Positions 1-8,952 of a DNA stretch of 64,000 bases are shown in pieces. The translations under genes and the position numbers were made by a program. Origin of the DNA: Prochlorococcus sp. AG-402-N21. GTDB taxonomy: Bacteria; Cyanobacteriota; Cyanobacteriia; PCC-6307; Cyanobiaceae. Position 1 is the first letter of the stretch. Each line of letters opens with the position of its first letter. The notes beneath the pieces were generated by a model, which saw only the letters and a program-made list of their open reading frames with translations, was not told the origin of the DNA and made no database searches. Location: assembly GCA_003216435.1 (NCBI GenBank), contig QCIW01000002.1, positions 62,001-126,000 on the forward strand, written 5' to 3'.

Positions 1-12
1 AAAGATCTACTT

Positions 13-43
13 AAAGGTGGGCTATCAATAGCTCACCTTTTTT
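13..43 (+). terminator. Rho-independent terminator of an upstream plus-strand gene
   Basis: An 11-bp stem is formed by positions 13-23 and 30-40 with one G-T type mismatch and a six-base loop, and the 3' arm runs into six consecutive T residues (38-43). The T tract lies on the plus-strand side, so it most likely ends a plus-strand gene to the left of this window. The minus-strand purQ stops at 53, so the hairpin could also partly serve the opposite strand. Confidence 0.8.
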
Positions 44-52
44 ATTTCAAAA

Positions 53-706
53 TTATTGAAGAAGGGATTTTAATATTTCCACTCCATCAACTGAGCCAAG
101 CAAAGGGTCACATGCTCTTTCAGGATGAGGCATTAATCCAAAAATATTTTTTTCTTTATTTGTAATGCCAGCAATATCTGCTATTGAGCCATTGGGGTTA
201 TTCAAATATTGAAGTGCTATAGAACCTTCATCCTGAAGCTTTTTAAAAGTATCTTCACTGCATTGATATCTTCCCTCGCCATGAGCAATAGGAAGTTCAA
301 TAGATTTTTTATTTTTAATATTCTTCAACCAATCACTTTGAGAATTACTAATAGTTAAAGATGAAGACTGACAAATGAAATGCAGATTTTTATTTCTAGT
401 CAGTGCTCCTGGAAGTAGACCAAGTTCGGTGAGAATTTGAAATCCATTGCAAATTCCTAAAACTTTTCCACCACAAGAAGCAAAATGACAGAGAGATTGA
501 AGAACTGGAGCAAACCTAGCTATTGCTCCGCACCGTAAATAATCTCCATAACTAAATCCACCAGGAAGTACAAGTGCTTCCAATCCACTTAAATCTGTAG
601 TTTCATGCCAAAGGAAGCGAGTAGGAATTTTTAAACATCCTTCAAGAGCCCAACGAACATCTCGATCACAATTGGAACCTGGAAAGACAACAATACCAAT
701 AGTCAT
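53..706 (-). CDS. purQ: Phosphoribosylformylglycinamidine synthase, glutaminase subunit PurQ
   Basis: PurQ hydrolyses glutamine and passes ammonia to PurL in the fourth step of purine biosynthesis (FGAR to FGAM). The 217 residues are a class I glutamine amidotransferase: it begins [15 protein letters not shown], has the oxyanion motif [15 protein letters not shown], the nucleophile elbow LGICNGFQ with the catalytic Cys near residue 86, and the His-Pro-Glu end of the triad in LMPHPERA near residue 195. Length is normal for the small, separate-subunit form of the enzyme. It lies 10 bases downstream of purS on the same strand, so the two accessory subunits are probably co-transcribed, while the large subunit PurL is not in the window. 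Confidence 0.97.
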   Translation of the reverse strand: MTIGIVVFPGSNCDRDVRWALEGCLKIPTRFLWHETTDLSGLEALVLPGGFSYGDYLRCGAIARFAPVLQSLCHFASCGGKVLGICNGFQILTELGLLPGALTRNKNLHFICQSSSLTISNSQSDWLKNIKNKKSIELPIAHGEGRYQCSEDTFKKLQDEGSIALQYLNNPNGSIADIAGITNKEKNIFGLMPHPERACDPLLGSVDGVEILKSLLQ

Positions 707-716
707 GAGTTCTAAA

Positions 717-980
717 TCAGAGAGAATGTGCTTGGGTTAGCTCCAACGTCCAATCTTCAATTACTGGATTAGCTAATAATCGATCACTAAGTAATTCCAA
801 TCTTTTTTTAGCATCATTCTCGGAAGAGGCCTTAATTTCCAGATCAATAACTTTTCCAATACGCAACATGGAAATCCCTTCAATACCAAGCTTATTTGCT
901 GCTGCTTTAGTTGCCTCACCAGCTGGATCTAAAACAGAAGGTCTAAGATGAACTAAGACTCTTGCATGAAACGTTGACAC
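717..980 (-). CDS. purS: Phosphoribosylformylglycinamidine synthase subunit PurS
   Basis: PurS is the small structural subunit that bridges PurQ and PurL in the multi-subunit FGAM synthase. The 87 residues show the family features: an initial beta strand [18 protein letters not shown], the helix TKAAANKLG and a C-terminal strand-helix ending in [11 protein letters not shown]. Length is typical (about 80-90). It is transcribed just before purQ. Confidence 0.95.
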   Translation of the reverse strand: MSTFHARVLVHLRPSVLDPAGEATKAAANKLGIEGISMLRIGKVIDLEIKASSENDAKKRLELLSDRLLANPVIEDWTLELTQAHSL

Positions 981-1052
981 TATATTTAAAAAATATCTCT
1001 ATTTTGATTATCAATGGAATTTAAAATTTATCAAAAAAGTTAGATTAAAACT

Positions 1053-1235
1053 TTAAGCTGATTGTGATTGATCCAATATTGATCCTTGCCCTAGACAGCT
1101 AAGACAAGTTTTGTAGCAATCAGGAGAGGTTTTTGTATACCCACTCCCTCCACACTTTGAGCAAGTTACTGCAACAGGTTTTACAGGACTCTCTAGTCTT
1201 GTCATAAGAGAGTTTTGGTACATTGATGAATTCAC
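1053..1235 (-). CDS. Small DnaJ-type zinc-finger-like protein
   Basis: This 60-residue protein carries two Cys-x-x-Cys-x-Gly-x-Gly style repeats, CSKCGGSGY near residue 25 and CLSCLGQGS near residue 45, with an extra Cys in PDCYKTC. The repeats resemble the zinc-binding cysteine-rich module of DnaJ and of small plastid and cyanobacterial thiol chaperones such as the BSD2 type. There is no J-domain. It lies alone on the minus strand, 72 bases upstream of purS. The function is unknown; zinc binding or a protein-disulfide chaperone role is inferred only from the motif. Confidence 0.75.
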   Translation of the reverse strand: MNSSMYQNSLMTRLESPVKPVAVTCSKCGGSGYTKTSPDCYKTCLSCLGQGSILDQSQSA

Positions 1236-1362
1236 TAAAACACTAACAAGAGGGGTAGGAAAGGGAAGCCTGTTAGGAATTCCTAATTCAAAATATAGAT
1301 TCGCTAGTAGATGCTAAAAAAACAACCCAAAGTTCATATAAATAACAATTTCTTTATCAATT

Positions 1363-2418
1363 TCATAAGTCAAACTCCTTGAAAGTCCTGAGAATCTCTT
1401 TTTCAGAGCAATGCTTAAAACTAATAATCACAAAATCAACTCCTCCATCTTTGGCTTTCCAGCTGGTTTCAGGGACCTTTTCAAACCAACTATCAAGTCT
1501 TGCTCCAACCATTTGAATCTGAAGTGGTAGAGACTTATCCGATAACCAACAGCGTCCTTTTAATCTAATAATTTCAAACTTAGATGCTAGATGGGTAAGA
1601 ATTCGTTGAAGCTGAGTCTGTTCTACAGAACACTCATATCGAAAAGAAGTTGTATGAACCATCAAGTGGGAATGTTCTTCATCATTTTTATGAGGAATTC
1701 TTGTAATTTGAGAATGTTCGATATCACTTTGTATTCCAAGCACAATAGAAGGATCAATCTCCCCTTGACTAATAGGAACAATTGGAGTTGAGGATCTTAC
1801 TTTTATCGAAATATCAGTTTGTATCTTTTCTATTGAATCAGTAGAAATTTTATCCAAACGAGTTATTAAGACCAAATCAGCAACTTCCAACTGATGAGAA
1901 AATAATTCATCTAAAGGTGTTAGATGTTCAATACTTCGATCTTCTTTTCTTTGTTGATCAATACCTTGAATATTTCCAATTGGATTGCCATTAGAAAAAG
2001 ACTCACCATCTACAAGAGTAACAACTCCATTAACGAAAACTTTTGATCGTATCTCAGGCCATGCAAGGGCTTGGAGCAATGGTTTAGGTAATGCTAATCC
2101 ACTTGTTTCTATAACTATTCCATCAATTTCTTTAGATCCTAAAAGCAAAGACTGTATGGCTGGAAGAAAATCATCTTGAACTGTGCAACAGAGGCATCCA
2201 TTATTGAGTTCAACGACACGATCATTTAGGTCTTTTTCTTCACAAAATCCACAGCTTTTAAATAAATCACCATCCAATCCAATACTTCCGAATTCATTAA
2301 CAATTACAGCAAGCTTTCTATTACCATTTTTCAGTAAATATCTCAAAAGAGTGGTTTTACCTGACCCAAGAAACCCTGTAACTATTGTGACGGGGATACG
2401 TTGTGAGGTAGACATCAA
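1363..2418 (-). CDS. cobW: CobW/COG0523-family GTP-binding metallochaperone-like protein
   Basis: A 351-residue G3E-family P-loop GTPase. Visible motifs are Walker A GFLGSGKTTLL at residues 15-25, the metal-binding CxCC motif in GCLCCTVQDDF near residue 74, ETSGLALP near residue 104 and the G4-type LITRLDK near 184, followed by a CobW C-terminal domain. A His/Glu-rich patch (HKNDEEHSHLMVH) near residue 245 suggests divalent metal handling. Family members deliver zinc, cobalt or other metals; sequence alone does not say which. No cobalamin gene is adjacent, so a zinc or general metallochaperone role is as likely as a role in B12 synthesis. It ends 25 bases upstream of the pentapeptide gene start and runs in the same direction. 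Confidence 0.88.
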   Translation of the reverse strand: MMSTSQRIPVTIVTGFLGSGKTTLLRYLLKNGNRKLAVIVNEFGSIGLDGDLFKSCGFCEEKDLNDRVVELNNGCLCCTVQDDFLPAIQSLLLGSKEIDGIVIETSGLALPKPLLQALAWPEIRSKVFVNGVVTLVDGESFSNGNPIGNIQGIDQQRKEDRSIEHLTPLDELFSHQLEVADLVLITRLDKISTDSIEKIQTDISIKVRSSTPIVPISQGEIDPSIVLGIQSDIEHSQITRIPHKNDEEHSHLMVHTTSFRYECSVEQTQLQRILTHLASKFEIIRLKGRCWLSDKSLPLQIQMVGARLDSWFEKVPETSWKAKDGGVDFVIISFKHCSEKEILRTFKEFDL

Positions 2419-2443
2419 CTAAAGAATTTGGGAACAGAAAAAC

Positions 2444-2974
2444 TCAACATCCAAGGCTATAACTTGTATCTTCTCCAGTTGTAGGGTTTGTACCTTTAGC
2501 GAGATCGCAAAGTTGTTTCTGCTGGATTCGACTAATAACTGCATCAGTAAAGTCAGCGCCTTCAATGTTTGCATTGGTGAAAATGCTTTCCATTAAGAGT
2601 GCTCCATTAAAATTCACTCCACTCAAATCAGCATCTTCAAAATCACTTGCATAGGCAAGAGCATCTCGCATATCAGCATCGTGAAGATCTGCACCTTTTA
2701 GTTTGCTGTTATTAAAAACAGCTCCATTAAGATTGGAACCACTGAAATTAATCCCTCTCAGATCAAACTTTACAAATTCATTTCCGCTTAAATCCTGACC
2801 ATGCATATCTTGCGAGATCTGTAGATCCTCTTGATTGCGAATTTCAGGAGGTCTCTTAGCAAAAGCTCGAGGGGCAGGAAAGATCAAAACAAACAACAGA
2901 AAAAAAGTAAAAAATAATGTTTGAAACCGAAATAAGAATGAATGTCTTTTAGTCATTGGTGATAAAAAGGCCAA
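2444..2974 (-). CDS. Exported pentapeptide-repeat protein
   Basis: This 176-residue protein starts with a hydrophobic signal-like segment (residues 13-36, ending APRAFAKR), then has A(D/N)LxX pentapeptide repeats from about residue 60 to 145, such as SGSNLNGAVFNNSKLKGADL and GADFTDAV, which fold as a right-handed beta helix. Two Cys residues near the C-terminus (QLCDLA and SLGC) resemble thylakoid-lumen pentapeptide proteins of the TL17 type. Export to the thylakoid lumen or periplasm is inferred. The biochemical function of this family is unknown. It is divergent from the uracil phosphoribosyltransferase gene, with 54 bases between starts. Confidence 0.85.
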   Translation of the reverse strand: MAFLSPMTKRHSFLFRFQTLFFTFFLLFVLIFPAPRAFAKRPPEIRNQEDLQISQDMHGQDLSGNEFVKFDLRGINFSGSNLNGAVFNNSKLKGADLHDADMRDALAYASDFEDADLSGVNFNGALLMESIFTNANIEGADFTDAVISRIQQKQLCDLAKGTNPTTGEDTSYSLGC

Positions 2975-3028
2975 TAGCCAGTAGTTTGTTTATTCACGTT
3001 ATGGCAAATAATTGCCCTTTGATGCTTT

Positions 3029-3646
3029 ATGGCTATGACATTAAAAATAATAGTCCCACCTCATCCCTTAATAGCGCATTGGCTCACAATTCTCAGAGCA
3101 GAAGTAACTCCAAATGCTCTGTATGCAACCTCACTTGAACAATTAGGCAAATGGCTTACTTATGAAGCAATTAGAGATTGGCTGCCTTATAGAAAAGAGG
3201 AAGTCATTACCTCTAAAGGGAAAACTGAAGGGACCGTAATCGAAACCAGAGTACCCTTATTAGCTGTTCCTTCATTACCAGCTGGATTACAACTTTGGGA
3301 AGGAGCGAAAGATCTACTTCCTAATTCAATTTTGTGTCTTGGAGGATTACCAGATCAAATTGAAAAAACTGCAGGAGTAATTTTGTTTGTCGACCAAATA
3401 ACAACTGGGAAGAAGCTTTTATCAGACCTCGAATCATTGAACTCAAAGGGAGTTGATTTTTCTAGAATCAAAATAATTACGGCTTTAGCAAGCAATTATG
3501 GCCTGAAAACAATTGGGGAAATATTTTCAGATCTTACTATTTATTCGGCATGTATAGACCCAGAACTAACAGAAGAAGGGGAAATTAGTCCAGGCATAGG
3601 AAATCCAAGCAAAAGAATTAACACAAGAATTACGACATCGAACTAG
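3029..3646 (+). CDS. upp: Uracil phosphoribosyltransferase-family protein
   Basis: The 205-residue product aligns with the Upp fold: the N-terminus VPPHPLIAHWLTILRAEVTP matches the PLIxHKLTxLRd start of the family, followed by ETRVPLLAVPSLPAGLQLWEGA and IKIITALASNYGLKTI in place of the usual PRPP loop and catalytic regions. The canonical PRPP-binding loop and the C-terminal GDAGDR motif are not convincingly present (the C-terminus reads EISPGIGNPSKR). Uracil salvage to UMP is therefore the family inference, with possible loss or change of activity. Two Met codons lie at the start (MAMT), and either could be used. A small coiled-coil gene follows 12 bases downstream. Confidence 0.78.
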   Translation: MAMTLKIIVPPHPLIAHWLTILRAEVTPNALYATSLEQLGKWLTYEAIRDWLPYRKEEVITSKGKTEGTVIETRVPLLAVPSLPAGLQLWEGAKDLLPNSILCLGGLPDQIEKTAGVILFVDQITTGKKLLSDLESLNSKGVDFSRIKIITALASNYGLKTIGEIFSDLTIYSACIDPELTEEGEISPGIGNPSKRINTRITTSN

Positions 3647-3658
3647 GATTTAAAAGTA

Positions 3659-3970
3659 ATGATAAAAACTATGGGTCAATACAGGGACTCTGCAAGTAGC
3701 AGCTTTGCTTCATTAATCAGTGGGGCAATCTTGGGTGCCGCTGGTCTTGCATGGTGGCTCTTATCAGAAGCAGAGCGTCGCCAAGAGGGTCGAAAACAAA
3801 AAGCAATGCTTTATGCATCTCGAATACAAGATGGCTCCGAAGCATTAGAAACCTCAATCTCATCCAATGAAAATAAAAGCAGCGAAAAACTTGAACAACG
3901 TGTCGAGCAATTAAATGCTGCTATCGCGGACGTAAGGAAACAACTAGAAGACCTTGGTGAACAAAATTAA
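3659..3970 (+). CDS. Small membrane-anchored coiled-coil protein, unknown function
   Basis: This 103-residue protein has one hydrophobic segment at residues 16-35 (SLISGAILGAAGLAWWLLSE). A charged region follows, with a predicted coiled coil near the C-terminus (EKLEQRVEQLNAAIADVRKQLEDLGEQ). The topology is a single-pass membrane protein. I recognise no family with certainty; it resembles small cyanobacterial YtxH-like proteins. It sits 12 bases after the uracil phosphoribosyltransferase gene and 43 bases before ilvD, so it is probably co-transcribed. Confidence 0.75.
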   Translation: MIKTMGQYRDSASSSFASLISGAILGAAGLAWWLLSEAERRQEGRKQKAMLYASRIQDGSEALETSISSNENKSSEKLEQRVEQLNAAIADVRKQLEDLGEQN

Positions 3971-4013
3971 CTCTTGAATTGATTTCTCTTTAATAACTCA
4001 AGACTAAAAACAC

Positions 4014-5684
4014 ATGCTTAGATCCAGTGCTATTACTCAAGGGATCCAAAGATCTCCCAATAGAGCAATGCTCCGTGCTGTAGGTTTTGGAGATAAAGAT
4101 TTTAATAAACCAATAATTGGTATCGCAAATGGATACAGCACAATCACTCCATGCAACATGGGTTTGATGCACTTAGCAAGACGTTCAGAAGAAGCGGTAA
4201 AAACAGCAGGAGCAATGCCGCAGATTTTTGGAACTATCACCGTCAGCGATGGAATTTCAATGGGTACTGAAGGCATGAAATATTCTCTTGTTTCAAGAGA
4301 AGTTATTGCCGATTCTATTGAAACTGCCTGTAACGCTCAAAGTATGGATGGAGTTCTTGCTATTGGAGGTTGCGACAAAAATATGCCTGGAGCAATGATT
4401 TCTATAGCAAGAATGAACATTCCCTCAATATTTGTCTATGGAGGGACTATCAAACCAGGAAAATTAGAAGGTCGAGATTTAACAGTTGTTAGTGCATTTG
4501 AGGCAGTTGGTCAACTAACAAGCGGAAAAATCACTGAAGAAAAACTAAATGCTGTTGAAAAAAATGCTATCCCTGGTGCTGGAAGTTGTGGTGGAATGTT
4601 CACAGCTAACACAATGTCTGCAGCAATTGAAACTATGGGGTTAAGCCTGCCCTATAGCTCAACGATGGCTGCAGAAGACGAGGAAAAGGCTGAAAGTGCA
4701 GAACTAAGCGCAATAGCCCTTGTGGAAGCTGTAAAAAATGATATTAAACCATTAGATTTACTAACAAAGGAAGCCTTTGAAAATGCTATAAGTGTAGTTA
4801 TGGCAGTGGGTGGTTCAACTAATTCTGTATTACATTTATTAGCAATAGCAAAAACAGCAGGTATAGAATTATGTATAGATGACTTTGAAAGAATAAGGCA
4901 AAATGTACCTGTTATTTGTGATTTAAAGCCGAGTGGCAAATATGTCACAGTAGACCTTCATAAAGCAGGTGGCATTCCTCAAGTAATGAAACTATTGCTA
5001 GATGCAGGCTTAATTCATGGAGATTGTCGCAATATCCAAGGAAAGACAATTAAAGAAATAGTTAAAGATGTTCCTTCTTCCCCACCTCCAAATCAAGATG
5101 TAATTAGGACAATTTCAAATCCAATTTATAAAAAAGGTCATCTAGCGATCTTGAAAGGAAACTTAGCTGTGGAAGGAAGTGTCGCAAAAATAAGTGGTGT
5201 GAAAACTCCAGTTCTTACTGGTCCTGCAAGAGTTTTTGAAAGTGAAGAAGATTGCCTTTCTGCCATTTTGAAAAATAAAGTCCAAGCGGGAGATGTAGTT
5301 GTAGTTCGTTATGAAGGTCCTGTTGGAGGACCTGGCATGAGAGAAATGCTTTCCCCAACGTCGGCGATAGTGGGTCAAGGTCTAGGTGAAAAAGTGGCTT
5401 TAATAACTGATGGCAGATTTAGTGGTGGTTCGTATGGCTTAGTAGTTGGACATGTCGCACCAGAGGCAGCTGTTGGTGGAAATATAGCTCTCGTAGAAGA
5501 AGGAGATAGCATTACCGTAGACGCACATAAAAAACTGATTCAATTAAACGTCAAGGAAGCAGAACTCGAAGATAGAAGAAAAAGATGGCAAAAACCTACT
5601 CCAAAATATACAACTGGAATACTTGGCAAATACTCCAGACTTGTTAGTAGTTCGAGTAAAGGAGCAGTTACTGATCAAGCCTAA
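4014..5684 (+). CDS. ilvD: Dihydroxy-acid dehydratase IlvD
   Basis: IlvD dehydrates 2,3-dihydroxy-isovalerate and -methylvalerate to the 2-oxo acids in valine, leucine and isoleucine synthesis. The 556 residues have the Fe-S cysteines in [15 protein letters not shown] and [14 protein letters not shown] (near residues 47, 119 and 190), plus the C-terminal substrate loop [16 protein letters not shown] and [10 protein letters not shown]. The shorter length and these motifs fit the [2Fe-2S] cyanobacterial/plant form. It is the last gene of a plus-strand run and meets a minus-strand gene with one base between stop codons. Confidence 0.97.
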   Translation: MLRSSAITQGIQRSPNRAMLRAVGFGDKDFNKPIIGIANGYSTITPCNMGLMHLARRSEEAVKTAGAMPQIFGTITVSDGISMGTEGMKYSLVSREVIADSIETACNAQSMDGVLAIGGCDKNMPGAMISIARMNIPSIFVYGGTIKPGKLEGRDLTVVSAFEAVGQLTSGKITEEKLNAVEKNAIPGAGSCGGMFTANTMSAAIETMGLSLPYSSTMAAEDEEKAESAELSAIALVEAVKNDIKPLDLLTKEAFENAISVVMAVGGSTNSVLHLLAIAKTAGIELCIDDFERIRQNVPVICDLKPSGKYVTVDLHKAGGIPQVMKLLLDAGLIHGDCRNIQGKTIKEIVKDVPSSPPPNQDVIRTISNPIYKKGHLAILKGNLAVEGSVAKISGVKTPVLTGPARVFESEEDCLSAILKNKVQAGDVVVVRYEGPVGGPGMREMLSPTSAIVGQGLGEKVALITDGRFSGGSYGLVVGHVAPEAAVGGNIALVEEGDSITVDAHKKLIQLNVKEAELEDRRKRWQKPTPKYTTGILGKYSRLVSSSSKGAVTDQA

Positions 5685-5685
5685 A

Positions 5686-6096
5686 TTAATCAATAATTAA
5701 AGATGAAACTGTTGCTCTCAATCTTCTAGCAAGAGATTCTATTTTCTCTCCATCTTCTGGACATGTAGAACGTTTCCCCGTAGAAGCATCCATCCATAGT
5801 GAATGTTTTCCTTGCCATAGTATGGGACGAAGTGGGAAAGAATTCCAGGCCAGAGTTATATTTAATTCCAAACCACTTCGAAAAATCTCAAGTTCCAAAT
5901 CATGATCTTTGAATCTAATGCCATTAGAATCCCTACATAATATAAGAAGCATTAATTCAGAAAATTCTCTATCAATAAAGTTCTTACTACTAACATCATC
6001 CTGCTGAATTACAGAATGAATCCATGGTTTCATACATAAATCTGCTGACTTCGCAATTTCAGCTAGAAATTCATCAGAAGATTCAAAAGTATGCAT
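5686..6096 (-). CDS. Conserved hypothetical protein, picocyanobacterial
   Basis: A soluble-looking 136-residue protein with no membrane segment and no motif I recognise. It is rich in charged residues and has a Trp-containing centre (LAWNSFPLRPILWQGKHSLWMDA). Its start overlaps the end of the CIA30-family gene upstream by 14 bases, which implies translational coupling, and it forms the tail of the minus-strand gnd-pgl cluster. A role linked to the CIA30 partner is possible but only inferred from position. Confidence 0.75.
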   Translation of the reverse strand: MHTFESSDEFLAEIAKSADLCMKPWIHSVIQQDDVSSKNFIDREFSELMLLILCRDSNGIRFKDHDLELEIFRSGLELNITLAWNSFPLRPILWQGKHSLWMDASTGKRSTCPEDGEKIESLARRLRATVSSLIID

Positions 6097-6655
6097 TTAT
6101 AGAGCGAAGACGGATTTTTATTAGGCCTGATTTAAACCCAGGATTCAATTTGCCTGGCTGGCCAAATTTAGAATGAAGAAGTTGAAATTGAGTAATAGAA
6201 CTAGGATTGAATTTAATTGGCCAATTAACAGGTTTAGCTCGAATAGCGGGTTCTAAAGAGGAAAAAGGTATCTTAATTATTGTTAGTCCAGATTTATTTG
6301 TTGGTACAGATGAAACCCAACGAACCTTCGAACCAAGAAAATTATCAATACCAAAAGAAGGCTTCTTACAAGTAATCGCAAATTTCAAAGTTCGTCCTTG
6401 GCCTTCTAATTCAAGCTTAAGACCTGAATATTCTGACAAATTAATAGGAGGGCTAAATAGAGGGGAACGACAACTAACGAAACCACCTCCTTGTTCAATT
6501 AATTTGCCTTCAAGTAAAAGTCCATCAGAAGTAGCGTGACAAAAAGCACTGCTTTGACCTCCCATAATTGTGTCATTGAGAACAGTCCATTCTGCAAATT
6601 GATATTGGCTACTTAGGAGGTCATTAGTCGGAAGATCATTAAAGAAGGGGAACAT
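6083..6655 (-). CDS. CIA30-family (NDUFAF1-like) carbohydrate-binding-fold protein
   Basis: The 190 residues match the CIA30 domain, known from a mitochondrial complex I assembly factor and widespread in cyanobacteria and plastids. The N-terminal signature is FAEWTVLNDTIMGGQSSA, followed by GGGFVSCRSP, SGLKLELEGQGRTLKFAI and a Pro-Phe-Ser-Leu strand near IIKIPFSSLEP. The domain has a galactose-binding-like fold. In this organism it may assist assembly of the NDH-1 complex, which is family inference rather than anything the sequence shows. It starts 9 bases after pgl and overlaps the next gene by 14 bases, so it belongs to that operon. Confidence 0.85.
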   Translation of the reverse strand: MFPFFNDLPTNDLLSSQYQFAEWTVLNDTIMGGQSSAFCHATSDGLLLEGKLIEQGGGFVSCRSPLFSPPINLSEYSGLKLELEGQGRTLKFAITCKKPSFGIDNFLGSKVRWVSSVPTNKSGLTIIKIPFSSLEPAIRAKPVNWPIKFNPSSITQFQLLHSKFGQPGKLNPGFKSGLIKIRLRSINAYF

Positions 6656-6664
6656 AAATTTTTT

Positions 6665-7378
6665 TTAAATTAACTCAGCTGCTGCATGATCAGCCAAAAT
6701 CAATATCTGGTTCAAAGGTTGAACTAACTTTGCAGGTGTTCTTTCAACACTTTCTGAAGAGTCTATCAATCTTTTTAAAGCAATTTGCTTAGATGAGCCA
6801 CTAACCAAAAACATGACTTTGATAGCGGCACAAAGGACAGGAGCAGTAAGTGTTATCCGTTCTTGTCCTTTACCTCTTCCTACAGTTGTCCATCTATCAA
6901 CAACTTTAAGGGAGTCTGTATATGGAAACAAAGAGGCAGTATGTCCATCTTCTCCAAGACCAAGAAGGATTAAATCAAAAACAGGAGGACTGCCTATGCA
7001 TTGTTTGTTCAATAAGTTTTCAAAAGCTTTAGCACTCTCTTCAGGAGTGGATAATTCTGTTGTGGGGTAGCTATGGAACTTAGAGTGAGCACCGGGCTCC
7101 CTAGAAAGAAGAGTTCTTCTAATCATAAGAGCATTACTTGATGTGCTATTAGGTTCAACCCATCGTTCATCACCAAGAAAAATATCAACTCTATGCCAAG
7201 GAATATTTTCTCCAGAAAGCAACTCATAAACTTCTGCTGGGGTTGACCCTCCTGAAAGAGCAACTTGAACTCGCTCTTTCTTCTTGAGGGCATTGTTAAT
7301 ATCTTGAAGAATTATTTTTGAAGCAGATCTTGCTAATTCATTTTTGGTTTTAGATAATTCAATTCGATAATTATTCAT
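6665..7378 (-). CDS. pgl: 6-phosphogluconolactonase
   Basis: Pgl hydrolyses 6-phosphogluconolactone to 6-phosphogluconate in the oxidative pentose phosphate pathway. The 237-residue protein has the family motifs VQVALSGGSTPAEVYELL (residues 37-54), VDIFLGDERWVE and LILLGLGEDGHTASLFP. It lies 9 bases downstream of gnd, so the two enzymes acting on consecutive intermediates share an operon; zwf is not in this window. Confidence 0.95.
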   Translation of the reverse strand: MNNYRIELSKTKNELARSASKIILQDINNALKKKERVQVALSGGSTPAEVYELLSGENIPWHRVDIFLGDERWVEPNSTSSNALMIRRTLLSREPGAHSKFHSYPTTELSTPEESAKAFENLLNKQCIGSPPVFDLILLGLGEDGHTASLFPYTDSLKVVDRWTTVGRGKGQERITLTAPVLCAAIKVMFLVSGSSKQIALKRLIDSSESVERTPAKLVQPLNQILILADHAAAELI

Positions 7379-7387
7379 AGTTAACTA

Positions 7388-8806
7388 TCATTTAATCCAA
7401 TCAGTGTGAAATTTCCCTTGATTATCTATTCTCTCGTAGGTATGAGAACCAAAGCAGTCTCTCATAGCTTGCACTAAGTTCTGAGGTAATCGGGAAGTTC
7501 GATAACTATTTATATAGTCAAGTGTGCTCGTAAAACAGGGAACTGGAATGCCTGCCTCAACCGCTCCCGCAACAACATGAGTTAATCCGGGTAATCTACT
7601 ATTTATTTGATCAGCAAACCAAGGATCTAAAAGTAAATTTATTGGTTTAGGGTTGGCATTAAAAGCATTCTGAATTCTCTTGAGTAGACGTGATCTAATA
7701 ATGCATCCACCCTTCCATATCTGAGCAATAGAAGGCATATCAAGATCATAATTATATTCATCAGAAGCAAGCCTTAATATCTCAATACCTTGCGCATATG
7801 AAGCTATGGATGACAAAACGACTGCATCCATAAGCTGAGGCATGCCCTTAGAAGGATCACCTAAGTCGAACTTGCTAAGAATCGGACCTTTGAGTATAGA
7901 CTCTGCGACCTGCCTTTGAGCCTTAAGAGAACTCATTACTCTTGCATTTAAAGAGGCATAAATGGTAGGAACTGATGCTCCTAATTCAAGTGCGCTAATT
8001 ACTGTCCATAAGCCTGTTCCTTTTTGACCTGCTTTATCCATAATTTTCTCTACTAAATCATTTCCATCAATTGAATCTTTAGTACGCAAACAAGCCTCTG
8101 TTATTTCTACTAAATAAGAAGAAAGTTCTTCAGTTTGATTCCAATAAGAAAATACATCAGCCATTTGATCGCCATTCATTCCAGAAACTCTCTTCATCAG
8201 GTCATAAGCTTCGGCCAGGATTTGTTCTATTCCATATTCAATACCGTTATGCACTGTCTTGACAAAATGGCCTGATCCTCCAGGACCGATATATGTAACA
8301 CAAGGTCCATCTTCGACTTGGGCGGCCATCTTATTCAATAAGGATTCAATTGCGTCGTAGGAAGCTTTAGTGCCTCCAGGCATCATGCTTGGGCCCTCTA
8401 AAGCGCCTTTAGCACCTCCAGAAACACCCATTCCGATATAACCAAAACTTTTACTCTCAAGTTCTGCGACTCTCCTTTCTGTGTCAGAAAATAGTGAGTT
8501 TCCACCATCAATGAGCAAGTCACCTTCTTCTAAATAAGTAGAGATTTGTTGAATTACAGCATCCGTAGCAGACCCTGCTTTTACCATCATCAATATTCTG
8601 CGAGGTCGGTCTAATTTATCTACAAATTCTTGCAGCGTTTTTGCACCATCTATGTTTTTACCCGCACCACGCTGTAATAAGAACGCTTCTGTCTTTGAGA
8701 AAGTTCGATTATAAACAACACTTGAGAATCCATTTCTCTCAGCATTCAAGACAAGATTCTCGCCCATTACACCAAGACCAATCAAACCAAAATGCGCCTT
8801 GGTCAT
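7388..8806 (-). CDS. gnd: 6-phosphogluconate dehydrogenase (decarboxylating)
   Basis: Gnd oxidises 6-phosphogluconate to ribulose 5-phosphate and CO2 with NADP+. The 472 residues start with the Rossmann motif GLIGLGVMGENL and continue with DGGNSLFSDTERR, the signature YIGMGVSGGAKGALEGPSMM, the catalytic Lys/His region GSGHFVKTVHNGIEYG and the C-terminal QAMRDCFGSHTYER. Length is typical. It is upstream of pgl by 9 bases. In cyanobacteria this NADPH-producing route works mainly at night, on glycogen made through GlgC, whose gene lies directly upstream. Confidence 0.97.
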   Translation of the reverse strand: MTKAHFGLIGLGVMGENLVLNAERNGFSSVVYNRTFSKTEAFLLQRGAGKNIDGAKTLQEFVDKLDRPRRILMMVKAGSATDAVIQQISTYLEEGDLLIDGGNSLFSDTERRVAELESKSFGYIGMGVSGGAKGALEGPSMMPGGTKASYDAIESLLNKMAAQVEDGPCVTYIGPGGSGHFVKTVHNGIEYGIEQILAEAYDLMKRVSGMNGDQMADVFSYWNQTEELSSYLVEITEACLRTKDSIDGNDLVEKIMDKAGQKGTGLWTVISALELGASVPTIYASLNARVMSSLKAQRQVAESILKGPILSKFDLGDPSKGMPQLMDAVVLSSIASYAQGIEILRLASDEYNYDLDMPSIAQIWKGGCIIRSRLLKRIQNAFNANPKPINLLLDPWFADQINSRLPGLTHVVAGAVEAGIPVPCFTSTLDYINSYRTSRLPQNLVQAMRDCFGSHTYERIDNQGKFHTDWIK

Positions 8807-8952
8807 TAATTAAAAAAAGTTCTTCCGCCAGTTTGGCGATTGAATAATCTTTCCGCTGCTATTGAAAGCTCAATGTCAGGATTGAAAAATTGTTCAAAAA
8901 AAATAGTTAAGAAAAGTCGCTTTAATTCTAAGGAGAATAATTAGAAATATTT

